The position numbers were made by a program, and so were the translations under genes. The notes under the pieces were generated by a model. The model saw nothing but the letters and a program-made list of their open reading frames with translations, was not told where the DNA came from and searched no databases. DNA of 6,029 nucleotides from an uncultured Lachnospiraceae bacterium (GTDB lineage: Bacteria; Bacillota; Clostridia; Lachnospirales; Lachnospiraceae): NCBI GenBank assembly GCA_948468325.1, contig CAOKHR010000157.1, positions 1-6,029 on the forward strand, given 5' to 3'. This document shows positions 1-5,373 of this stretch, in pieces; positions within the stretch are counted from its first letter, which is position 1; the number at the start of each line of letters is the position of its first letter.

Positions 1-128
1 AACCGAATATGGTATTGTTAGAAGGCCTGCGCGGCGGAAATTCCAGACTTAGCGTGGAAAAGCCCTTAATTGTATACAGGGAAAAGGGAGTTTACACAGA
101 TGAGATTTATGATATTTATGGATATTGA
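1..128 (+). CDS. trmN6: C-terminal fragment of TrmN6-type tRNA1(Val) (adenine-N6)-methyltransferase (5' end outside window)
   Basis: An open frame enters from the left edge (first whole codon at position 3) and gives 41 residues before TGA at 126-128. The peptide contains LLEGLRGG, then KPLIVYREKGVYTDEIYDIYG. This tail (a (V/L)EG..GG stretch, then PLIVY and YT.EI..IYG) is what I recall of the C-terminus of the TrmN6/YabB methyltransferases, SAM-dependent enzymes that methylate an adenosine in tRNA. The catalytic NPPY region would lie upstream and is not visible. Context supports the call: trmN6 commonly lies just upstream of rsmI in Firmicutes, and here the gap to the next start is 18 bp, which suggests one transcript. 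The assignment rests on a short tail plus synteny, so it is likely but not certain. Confidence 0.75.
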   Translation, partial: PNMVLLEGLRGGNSRLSVEKPLIVYREKGVYTDEIYDIYGY

Positions 129-146
129 TATTTAGGAGGGGCATTT

Positions 147-989
147 ATGGCCGGAAAGTTATATTTATGCGCAACGCCGATTGGCAATCTGGAGGATATT
201 ACCATGCGTGCGCTTCGAATCTTAAAAGAAGCTGATTTAATTGCGGCGGAGGATACACGCAATTCCATACGGCTTTTGAATCATTTTGGGATAAAGACGC
301 CGCTTACAAGTTACCACGAGTATAATAAGATTGAAAAAGCGCATCAGCTTGTCCAAAAGATGAAAGACGGTGAAACAATTGCATTGATTACCGATGCCGG
401 AACGCCTGCGATTTCGGATCCGGGCGAGGATCTGGTGCGTATTTGTTATGAAGAGGGAATTGAGGTGACGTCGCTTCCGGGGCCTGCGGCCTGTATTACG
501 GCGCTTACAATGTCCGGACAAATGACGAGAAGATTTGCCTTTGAAGCATTTCTGCCCCGTGATAAAAAAGAGCGGGCAGAAGTTTTAAAAGAAATGGAGC
601 GGGATACAAGAACGTTAATTTTGTATGAAGCCCCGCATCATCTTTTAAAAACGCTGGGAGAATTATATGAGGTGCTCGGCGACCGTTTCGTTACAATCTG
701 CCGCGAAATGACAAAGAAATTTGAGGAGAAGTGGAAAACGACTCTTTCGGAAGCGATTTCTTTTTATGAAACACATGAGCCAAAAGGAGAGTTTGTATTA
801 GTAATTGAAGGAAAAAGCCGCGGCAAAATCAAAGAAGAGGAGAAAAAAGCATGGGAAGATATTGCACTGGAAGAGCATATGGCAATGTATGAAAAAAAAG
901 GTTTTGACAGGAAGGCTGCAATGAAAGCAGTGGCGGCGGACAGGGGAATCAGTAAACGGGAAGTTTATCGTATGCTTTTAAATGACTGA
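147..989 (+). CDS. rsmI: 16S rRNA (cytidine(1402)-2'-O)-methyltransferase RsmI
   Basis: A complete 280-residue protein, the normal length for RsmI (about 280-295). It methylates the 2'-OH of C1402 in the ribosomal decoding centre using SAM and acts in the cytoplasm. Family motifs appear in order: LYLCATPIGNLEDIT near residues 5-19, AAEDTRNS at 33-40, the glycine-rich ITDAGTPAISDPG at 81-93, SLPGPAACITAL at 109-120, FLPRDKKER at 135-143, and LYEAPHHL at 159-166 followed by CREMTKKFEE at 185-194. These mark the tetrapyrrole-methylase fold. The last 30 residues (FDRKAAMKAVAADRGISKREVY) match the helical tail domain usual in RsmI. The ATG lies 5 nt after a strong AGGAGGGG at 134-141. The gene follows the trmN6 tail by 18 bp. 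Nothing is missing or broken. Confidence 0.97.
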   Translation: MAGKLYLCATPIGNLEDITMRALRILKEADLIAAEDTRNSIRLLNHFGIKTPLTSYHEYNKIEKAHQLVQKMKDGETIALITDAGTPAISDPGEDLVRICYEEGIEVTSLPGPAACITALTMSGQMTRRFAFEAFLPRDKKERAEVLKEMERDTRTLILYEAPHHLLKTLGELYEVLGDRFVTICREMTKKFEEKWKTTLSEAISFYETHEPKGEFVLVIEGKSRGKIKEEEKKAWEDIALEEHMAMYEKKGFDRKAAMKAVAADRGISKREVYRMLLND

Positions 990-998
990 CTGTCATTT
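980..998 (+). terminator. weak hairpin over the rsmI stop codon
   Basis: AAATGAC (980-986) and GTCATTT (992-998) form a 7-bp perfect stem around a 5-nt loop that contains the TGA stop. Only a short T run (996-999) follows, then TCG. The stem is AT-rich and the T tract is too short for a textbook intrinsic terminator. It may be a weak terminator or 3' stabiliser, or chance. Confidence 0.3.
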
Positions 999-1045
999 TC
1001 GCCTTCTGTACACCCTACTTAACATATTTGCACCTGATTCAGTCA

Positions 1046-1061
1046 GCGCGGCCCGCTGCGC
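1046..1061. repeat. GC-rich hairpin between convergent genes
   Basis: GCGCGG (1046-1051) can pair with CTGCGC (1056-1061) with one G-T wobble and a short loop. It adjoins the stop codon of the - strand lipoprotein gene (TGA, 1063-1065) and is the most stable-looking fold in the 73-bp gap between it and rsmI. No T tract follows on either strand, so it is not a classical terminator. It could still act as a bidirectional 3'-end structure. Confidence 0.35.
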
Positions 1062-1062
1062 C

Positions 1063-2832
1063 TCATTCAACAGTGTAAAAGACACGTAAATATTTTTTTA
1101 AGAGGGAGAACGGAGCCGGCCCTATTCGGATGATGGCCTGATGGAATGCACGGTCGGAATAATCGCTGCCCAGTTCCGTTTTTGCATAATTTTTCAATTC
1201 CAGAAATTCCAGATAGCCGATGTAATATTTCAGATAATGGGAGGGCTCCTCAACAATCAGTTCAAAAATGCTCTCTATAATCTTGGTATCCGTAATATTA
1301 TAAATATTTAAAAAGGCAGTCACATCTTCCAGCTGCCAGCCGTCATAGTGAATTCCCATATCAATTGACGCATAGAGGCTTAAGAGTGCAGACTGGTTGT
1401 GCATGAGCATATCTGCAAAATTCTGTTCCAGTCCGGCATAGCGGTACGAAAGCATTTCCACATAAGTTGCCCAGCCTTCTACATAACCGGGGTAGTTAAG
1501 CAGTGCGCGTACAGGCTCAAGCCCTGCCTGGGATGAACCCGTTGTCTGATAGAGATGGCCGGGGTATCCTTCGTGCGCAAGTGTTGTAAAAAGCGAAATG
1601 CCGGTATACTGGCTGCGCTTGTTTAAATAAATGACATTGCGGCTGATGTCGTCGATTGGCGCAGTCAGGTAAAAAGCGGGAGCAAGCGTGTCTTCCAGAG
1701 ATTCATGGACATAATTGATTTCATAGTTGTCGTTTGCGGCAGGATAAAACTCCGTCTGCATGGCTGTAAGCAGATGGTCGAGTATGTCTTCCGGTTCGCT
1801 AAATTCTAGCGCAGGCTCTCCCGCGTTTACCAGAGCCGGATTTTCGGCAAGAATTTTCTGTAAAGCGGCCATGTCCAGATTGCGCTGCCGTTCGGTCATC
1901 TTCTGCAGCTCTTCGACGCTTTTTTCGGAACCGGTGTTTAAAGATACCAGATATTTGTAATATTCCTTTCCATTTGGATAATGGCATAATCCGGCATTGT
2001 TGGCGCCGGTATTTTTTAACTCCAAAAGCACATCGGTGAGCTTTTCATAAGCAGGAATAAGGGCATTTTCTATCAGCGACTGATTCTGCTTCTTGTAAAG
2101 CTCTTTTTTATCTTGCAAAAGATCAGGGACGTTTTCAATGCGCGTGTTAAACGTATCAATCAGATAATTTTCAGAAGGATTTTCAGTAAAGGTTTTTAAA
2201 GATTCGATTACCGTGTCCGCCGCGTAATCCGGCATGAAAAGACCTTCCCTTGCTTTTTCCTGCTCAAAAAAAGCAATTTCCTGAAAATAATCTTTTATGC
2301 AGGTAAGAAGGGCAAGGTAATCCGTAACATCACACGAATCATGAAATGCGTATTCCGCCAGCAGGACAGGCAGTTCGGACTGTGTACCGGTAGTGGGGCG
2401 CAAAGGTTCTTCGTAGTAATAAAAGGAATCAGCCATAAGACCTTTTCCGCAATAATCTTTCAGCACATCATACGTCAGCTGCTGCCTGCCGTTTAATGTA
2501 TCATAATGAAAAGAAGAGAGCTTAGCCAGAATGTTTTCGAAAGCTGCCGTAGAATTTTTCGAACTCTCTTTTGAGAGGCTTCCAAGAGATATTTTATGGC
2601 TTTTTATGCCGAAGTTTTCGGGGTTGGCAAGCGTGTAATGCAGATTTATTGTATTTCCCTGCATTTCTTCCCGAAATAGCTGATTCGTGTAGGAATCAAA
2701 ATCCTGCTGCTCTTTTGAGAAAGAGGAAGAAGAGAGGTTTTCTGTCAGTGTATTGCAGGAAGAACTGCAAAGGCATATAAAAATCAGGGTAAAAATTCCG
2801 ATTACTGTTCTTTTTTTCAAAATATGTTTCAA
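1063..2832 (-). CDS. DUF885-family lipoprotein, probable zinc metallopeptidase
   Basis: A 589-residue protein. The N-terminus has basic MKHILKKR, a hydrophobic stretch at about 9-22 and SSSC ending at Cys26. This reads as a slightly atypical lipobox, so the mature protein is probably lipid-anchored on the outer face of the membrane. A Ser-rich linker (34-37) follows. The diagnostic motif is HEGYPGH at 420-426 (HExxPGH), with VEGWATYVE at 451-459 supplying the likely second zinc glutamate. Both are hallmarks of the DUF885 (PF05960) family, whose members are predicted gluzincin-type peptidases. Length matches the family (about 550-600). C-terminal motifs (SHYLKYYIGYLEF at 531-543, IGPAPFSLL at 570-578) also fit. 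Substrate is unknown. The start is TTG: GGGAG lies 6 nt upstream and the next Met (57) would lose the signal sequence. It lies 80 bp downstream of a same-strand gene and may share its transcript. Confidence 0.88.
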   Translation of the reverse strand: MKHILKKRTVIGIFTLIFICLCSSSCNTLTENLSSSSFSKEQQDFDSYTNQLFREEMQGNTINLHYTLANPENFGIKSHKISLGSLSKESSKNSTAAFENILAKLSSFHYDTLNGRQQLTYDVLKDYCGKGLMADSFYYYEEPLRPTTGTQSELPVLLAEYAFHDSCDVTDYLALLTCIKDYFQEIAFFEQEKAREGLFMPDYAADTVIESLKTFTENPSENYLIDTFNTRIENVPDLLQDKKELYKKQNQSLIENALIPAYEKLTDVLLELKNTGANNAGLCHYPNGKEYYKYLVSLNTGSEKSVEELQKMTERQRNLDMAALQKILAENPALVNAGEPALEFSEPEDILDHLLTAMQTEFYPAANDNYEINYVHESLEDTLAPAFYLTAPIDDISRNVIYLNKRSQYTGISLFTTLAHEGYPGHLYQTTGSSQAGLEPVRALLNYPGYVEGWATYVEMLSYRYAGLEQNFADMLMHNQSALLSLYASIDMGIHYDGWQLEDVTAFLNIYNITDTKIIESIFELIVEEPSHYLKYYIGYLEFLELKNYAKTELGSDYSDRAFHQAIIRIGPAPFSLLKKYLRVFYTVE

Positions 2833-2838
2833 AGAGGA

Positions 2839-2843
2839 CTCCC
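2839..2843 (-). promoter_or_regulatory. ribosome binding site fixing the TTG start of the lipoprotein gene
   Basis: On the - strand, GGGAG ends 6 nt before the TTG at 2832-2830. There is no ATG in frame that would keep the lipoprotein signal, so this site decides the start. Confidence 0.65.
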
Positions 2844-2912
2844 GTCAGAGTGAGGTTTGATTGAATATATGAAAAATGAGATTAAAATATGCCCTTGTCT
2901 GTTACGATAAAA

Positions 2913-4064
2913 TTACAGGTTTGCAATCTGCTTTATGTAGTTTTTTATGTTCCTTAGATACAGCTTTTGAAAGCAGGAATTTGTGACGGAAGGATTTTCG
3001 TCAAGCGTTTCTTTATATATATCCAAAAGAAGCCGGTCAAAGCTGTCAATGGCCGGATTTAAAACGGGAAAGCCAAAGTAATTCAGAATGTCATTGCATA
3101 CGCCCGTAAATTCATCATAATCTAAAAAATTGACATAAAAATCGTTATCTGCTTCGCTGTCTTCCGTTAACAGTTTTTTAAAAAGGCTTAGAAGAAACGT
3201 TCCGGAGGAAATATCGACCGGCCGTTTTCTCTGCACAAGAAGACAAAAATTGTCGTACGTCATAAAGACCTGCTCAAATTTTGTACACAGTGAGGCAATT
3301 TCATCGTCAGAGAGCATAGGCCCGCTGCTGTCATCCTGCAGTCCGAATAAAGAATGATAATATTCGAGCATCGTTTCTTTTTCCGTACTGCCGTAATCTG
3401 TTACAAGCCGGATTGTCTGTTCGGAATCTGCATTGTAAAGGACTTCAAGTTCTACATCATCGAATAATGCCAGATATTGTGTATTCCTTGTTTTTGCAAA
3501 AAAGTCCAGATTTTGAGAATCATCTAAGAAACGGATCAGGTCTTCGCGGCTTCGCAGCGTTTCATCAATGACGGACTGATACGTTTCTGCCGTATCTCCT
3601 TCCCTTAGTACAGAGGGAGCAGTCGGCTGCGCAGCAATCTTGTCATTGTAAGTTTTACGGATTTCGGATGTTTCTTCCCACGAAAGTTTTAGCTTTAAAG
3701 CGGCAATCAAAATAAATTCATCCAATGAACGGGCGGATAATTCATTTTGATGCAGATAGTTTAAAAGCAGGTTATGCGCCTGCGTGTCAGATTCTAATTT
3801 GAGGACAAAGAACAGCCGGTAGAGATTTTCTTTTTTCAAAAATTTGACACTTCCCTTTTTCAGAGACGTAACGGCCTTTCGAAAACTGTCGTAGTCTTTG
3901 GGTGAGAGAACTTCCTTTGCATTTGATTTTAAAATTTTTAATATATCATCGTCCGATAATGAAACGGCAGGGTCTGCGGCATATGATTCCTTATGGTCTT
4001 TTACATAGGAAGAAATGCCGGACCAAATATTTCCGGCTGTGCAGTAATCAGTAATATTTAACAT
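2913..4064 (-). CDS. hypothetical protein, all-helical, with clostridial HTH-like helical modules
   Basis: A 383-residue protein without signal peptide or membrane segment, Leu- and Asp-rich and probably all alpha. I do not recognise a named family. Residues about 81-135 (LYRLFFVLKLESDTQAHNLL, then ARSLDEFILIAALKLKLSWEE) follow the pattern F.L.L.L....A..LL....L..R..DE.I..A that I associate with a helical module common in uncharacterised Clostridia proteins with XRE-like regions. Residues about 281-351 look like a second, related module: RPVDISSGTFLLSLF, then CNDILNYFGFPVLNPAIDSFDRLLL. The frame stays open upstream, allowing a 502-residue reading, but I reject that. ATG at 4064 has AGGAG exactly 6 nt upstream, while the extension is hydrophobic, repetitive and made from intergenic repeats. 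The gene precedes the lipoprotein gene by 80 bp and may be co-transcribed. A regulatory or protein-interaction role is only a guess. Confidence 0.75.
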   Translation of the reverse strand: MLNITDYCTAGNIWSGISSYVKDHKESYAADPAVSLSDDDILKILKSNAKEVLSPKDYDSFRKAVTSLKKGSVKFLKKENLYRLFFVLKLESDTQAHNLLLNYLHQNELSARSLDEFILIAALKLKLSWEETSEIRKTYNDKIAAQPTAPSVLREGDTAETYQSVIDETLRSREDLIRFLDDSQNLDFFAKTRNTQYLALFDDVELEVLYNADSEQTIRLVTDYGSTEKETMLEYYHSLFGLQDDSSGPMLSDDEIASLCTKFEQVFMTYDNFCLLVQRKRPVDISSGTFLLSLFKKLLTEDSEADNDFYVNFLDYDEFTGVCNDILNYFGFPVLNPAIDSFDRLLLDIYKETLDENPSVTNSCFQKLYLRNIKNYIKQIANL

Positions 4065-4070
4065 AAAAAA

Positions 4071-4075
4071 CTCCT
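4071..4075 (-). promoter_or_regulatory. ribosome binding site fixing the start at 4064
   Basis: On the - strand AGGAG is followed by six T and then ATG. This ideal spacing supports the 383-residue protein over the longer open frame through the upstream repeats. Confidence 0.8.
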
Positions 4076-4132
4076 GTAGTATGTAAAAATTTATGGTATG
4101 TGAAAGCAGGCAAAACCGCTGTCTGCAAAAAT

Positions 4133-4186
4133 ATACCCAAAGGGCATCCCAGTATGACACACTCCTGTGGAGCGGTCGCATAATGT
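4133..4186. repeat. 54-bp tandem repeat, copy 1
   Basis: This unit starts ATACCCAAAGGGCATCCC and abuts copy 2 directly. The two differ at 3 of 54 positions (4161 A/G, 4178 G/T, 4184 T/G in copy 1/copy 2). Its inner fold is CTCC-TGT-GGAG. The base at 4161 is A rather than G, which breaks one pair of the longer stem seen in copy 2. Because 54 is a multiple of 3, both copies read in the same - strand frame as an 18-residue repeat (MRPLHRSVSYWDALWVY plus one), but no ribosome binding site precedes it. Confidence 0.9.
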
Positions 4187-4240
4187 ATACCCAAAGGGCA
4201 TCCCAGTATGACACGCTCCTGTGGAGCGGTCTCATAAGGT
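4187..4240. repeat. 54-bp tandem repeat, copy 2
   Basis: Follows copy 1 with no gap. It forms the better hairpin: CGCTCC (4214-4219), loop TGT, GGAGCG (4223-4228). The stem can be extended past a single bulged A by GAC (4210-4212) pairing with GTC (4229-4231). A second, weaker fold in the same unit pairs ATAC (4187-4190) with GTAT (4206-4209) around GGG-CAT-CCC. The compact two-hairpin unit resembles intergenic REP-like palindromic repeats or a structured RNA leader. Confidence 0.9.
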
Positions 4241-4250
4241 ATGATAAAAA

Positions 4251-4259
4251 AGTATAGCA
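4251..4259 (-). promoter_or_regulatory. candidate extended -10 promoter for the gene at 4064
   Basis: The - strand reads TGCTATACT, that is TGn plus TATACT (5 of 6 to TATAAT). No good -35 is present at 17 nt (TTTCAT). Transcription would begin near 4244, immediately before repeat copy 2, giving a leader of about 180 nt that carries both repeats. Confidence 0.45.
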
Positions 4260-4312
4260 TATTATGAAAAAGAATGAAATCGTATTTTTTTTGACAAAAA
4301 TGCGGCTGGATA

Positions 4313-4327
4313 TGACATTGCATGTCA
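4313..4327. repeat. perfect palindrome TGACAT-TGC-ATGTCA with an extra half site
   Basis: Two 6-bp arms separated by 3 bp, followed 5 nt downstream by a third TGACAT at 4332-4337. The geometry is typical of an operator for a dimeric regulator. It lies between the two candidate - strand promoters, so it could control the unknown gene, the + strand gene, or neither. Confidence 0.45.
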
Positions 4328-4383
4328 AATGTGACATAAATAAGGCGAATTGTTGCATAAGAAATTTGCAGCAAAAAATATGA

Positions 4384-4413
4384 AGTATAATAAAGAAAAG
4401 TAAACTTTGGAAA
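4384..4413 (-). promoter_or_regulatory. alternative promoter for the gene at 4064
   Basis: On the - strand TTTCCA (4413-4408, 4 of 6 to TTGACA) is followed after 18 bp by TATACT (4389-4384). It would give a leader of over 300 nt that includes the TGACAT palindrome and both repeats. The same A/T-rich block contains TATAAT on the + strand (4386-4391), so direction is uncertain. Confidence 0.35.
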
Positions 4414-4499
4414 CACAGCACGGAAAGATAAAAAAATATGCGTTATGCTATGGTTATCAGACGGGTGGGTGCGAATGTGTTATTTCAAAACATCCGTTG

Positions 4500-4505
4500 T
4501 ATAAT
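4500..4505 (+). promoter_or_regulatory. candidate -10 box for the gene at 4549
   Basis: A perfect TATAAT lies 49 bp upstream of the start codon. No convincing -35 is found 16-18 bp before it, so this is a weak call in AT-rich DNA. Confidence 0.3.
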
Positions 4506-4528
4506 TGCTTATACCTGTATCATTTGAT

Positions 4529-4533
4529 AGGAG
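4529..4533 (+). promoter_or_regulatory. ribosome binding site with ambiguous target
   Basis: AGGAG lies 5 nt before an ATG at 4539 (a 7-codon frame) but 15 nt before the ATG at 4549 that opens the long frame. The best-placed start is therefore not the one for the long gene. Confidence 0.55.
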
Positions 4534-4538
4534 AAAAG

Positions 4539-4562
4539 ATGACTGCATATGGAAATAACTGA
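4539..4562 (+). CDS. possible 7-codon leader ORF overlapping the next gene
   Basis: ATG at 4539 has ideal spacing from AGGAG and encodes MTAYGNN before TGA at 4560-4562. It overlaps the first 14 bases of the gene at 4549 in another frame. It could serve translational coupling, or it may be a chance ATG. A sequencing or natural frameshift at the start of the long gene is a third option. Confidence 0.25.
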   Translation: MTAYGNN

Positions 4563-4998
4563 GTTTACTTTTTCAAATATAAAATTTTTGGAATTATTAA
4601 AAGATATTGAGAAAATGCAGAAAATTCATGCAAAAGGGGAGACTTGTTTTGATAAACAAAATGAGTGGAAGAATCCTGTATGCGGGTGGCATAACTCAAG
4701 GTTTCCGCCGGAATACAGACAATGCTGTTTAAATGGTAAAAAATTTGAAATGGATGCTTCATGCGATTTGTATTATTTTATGTCTTGTTACTACGAGCAT
4801 ATAACGGGATGCAAAGCGCCGTATAACTTTGAGATTGTCCGTTTCTGGAAGAAGAATGTTTTAAGTTCTCTCAGGGAATGGGATGCGGCAGAGAAAAATG
4901 CGGTAATTGCAATGATTGCAGGTTGTACAAGATGGCAGAAAGGACGCAGAATACAGGATGCCAAAAAGCTGCTGCAAAAGGATTTTCCGCGCCTGTAA
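4549..4998 (+). CDS. hypothetical cysteine-rich protein
   Basis: A 149-residue protein I do not recognise. It has eight cysteines (33, 45, 59, 60, 72, 80, 88, 126) and three histidines, many aromatic residues in the middle (WKNPVCGWHNSRFPPEYRQC, then YYFMSCYYEH), and a basic helical C-terminus (RWQKGRRIQDAKKLLQKDF). There is no signal peptide, so a cytosolic metal- or nucleic-acid-binding role is conceivable, but no CxxC pair or known zinc motif is seen. ATG at 4549 is the first in-frame start after a stop at 4540. Its AGGAG is 15 nt away, longer than usual. The next Met is residue 23, which would remove the N-terminal helix. Being long, stop-free and followed by like-stranded genes, it is probably real. 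Confidence 0.6.
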   Translation: MEITEFTFSNIKFLELLKDIEKMQKIHAKGETCFDKQNEWKNPVCGWHNSRFPPEYRQCCLNGKKFEMDASCDLYYFMSCYYEHITGCKAPYNFEIVRFWKKNVLSSLREWDAAEKNAVIAMIAGCTRWQKGRRIQDAKKLLQKDFPRL

Positions 4999-5108
4999 AA
5001 TTGTGGGAGGGACAATAGTTTACGGCAGTTTCAGTAAATACTGCGAAAGTGAAGATAACGAGGTAAAAGGCAAAAGAAACAGGAAATGTTTGTTCGTGCA
5101 GCAAAGTA

Positions 5109-5137
5109 TTGACAATGACATACATTCGGCGTAAACT
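5109..5137 (+). promoter_or_regulatory. sigma-A-type promoter for the RHH gene
   Basis: A consensus TTGACA (5109-5114) is followed after 17 bp by TAAACT (5132-5137, 4 of 6). Transcription would start near 5144, which places the ATG at 5171 about 27 nt into the message and rules out the in-frame TTG at 5138. The -10 overlaps CGTAAACT, whose inverted copy AGTTTACG lies at 5017-5024. Confidence 0.65.
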
Positions 5138-5170
5138 TTGTTTATACAGATAACAGGGAGGCAGTTTTTG

Positions 5171-5341
5171 ATGAAAAAATCTATATCCATAAGCATAAGG
5201 GTCAGCGAAGAGGAATTGGCGAAATTTAAGCAGGCGGCCAGATTAGAGGCTTATGCTTCCTACAGTGAATTTATCAGAAGGACAGCATTACTTGAAGCTT
5301 CAAAAATAATTGACAGTAATAATGTGAAAAGTGTGCATTAG
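5171..5341 (+). CDS. ribbon-helix-helix DNA-binding protein (antitoxin/MobC-like type)
   Basis: A 56-residue protein with the full ribbon-helix-helix pattern. Residues 4-10 (SISIRVS) form the DNA-contacting strand, 12-26 the first helix (EEELAKFKQAARLEA), and 31-47 the second helix (YSEFIRRTALLEASKII). The SxSEFIRR-type turn and the size match small RHH repressors, including antitoxins and mobilisation accessory proteins. I start it at ATG 5171, which follows AGGGAGG (5155-5161) by 9 nt, rather than at an in-frame TTG at 5138 that sits at the promoter's -10. A nuclease-like gene follows after 32 bp, so the two are probably one operon and the RHH protein may repress it. A toxin partner is not evident unless the next gene plays that role. 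Confidence 0.85.
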   Translation: MKKSISISIRVSEEELAKFKQAARLEAYASYSEFIRRTALLEASKIIDSNNVKSVH

Positions 5342-5373
5342 AAATACTGGAAAAGAATATCAGGAGGATATGG

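Larger units (their letters stand above)
4065..4548. other. divergent intergenic region of 484 bp
   Basis: No credible long gene is visible here. The open frames that cross it on the - strand are low-complexity, hydrophobic and run through the repeats. From left to right it holds the RBS of the - strand gene, the tandem 54-bp repeats, an extended -10 box for the - strand, a TGACAT/ATGTCA palindrome, an alternative - strand promoter, and an AT-rich stretch with weak + strand promoter matches leading to the gene at 4549. It also marks the change from the left-hand genes to the accessory-looking + strand genes. Confidence 0.7.

Noticed and set aside
4133..4240. CRISPR array
   Set aside because: Only two directly abutting near-identical 54-bp units with no unique spacers between them.
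4323..4328. Consensus TTGACA on the - strand as a -35 box
   Set aside because: No -10-like hexamer at 15-19 bp; the hexamer is better explained as part of the TGACAT palindrome.
4048..4416. 122-residue - strand frame overlapping the intergenic repeats
   Set aside because: Shadow frame with repeat-derived residues, no RBS, and overlap with the start of the 383-residue gene.
4065..4421. N-terminal extension giving a 502-residue protein on the - strand
   Set aside because: It is hydrophobic, built partly from the 54-bp repeats, has no ribosome binding site, and an ideal AGGAG-6 nt-ATG sits at 4064.
5000..5016. ATTGT/ACAAT hairpin just after the cysteine-rich gene as a terminator
   Set aside because: Only 5-bp AT-rich arms, a 7-nt loop and no T tract.
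4871..5125. - strand frames of 74 and 84 residues and a + strand frame of 72 residues around 4791-5134
   Set aside because: They overlap the 149-residue gene or promoter region, have no convincing RBS and show low-complexity composition; treated as shadows.
5138..5170. In-frame TTG start extending the RHH protein by 11 residues
   Set aside because: It overlaps the end of the promoter's -10 and would precede the likely transcription start; ATG 5171 has a proper AGGGAGG.
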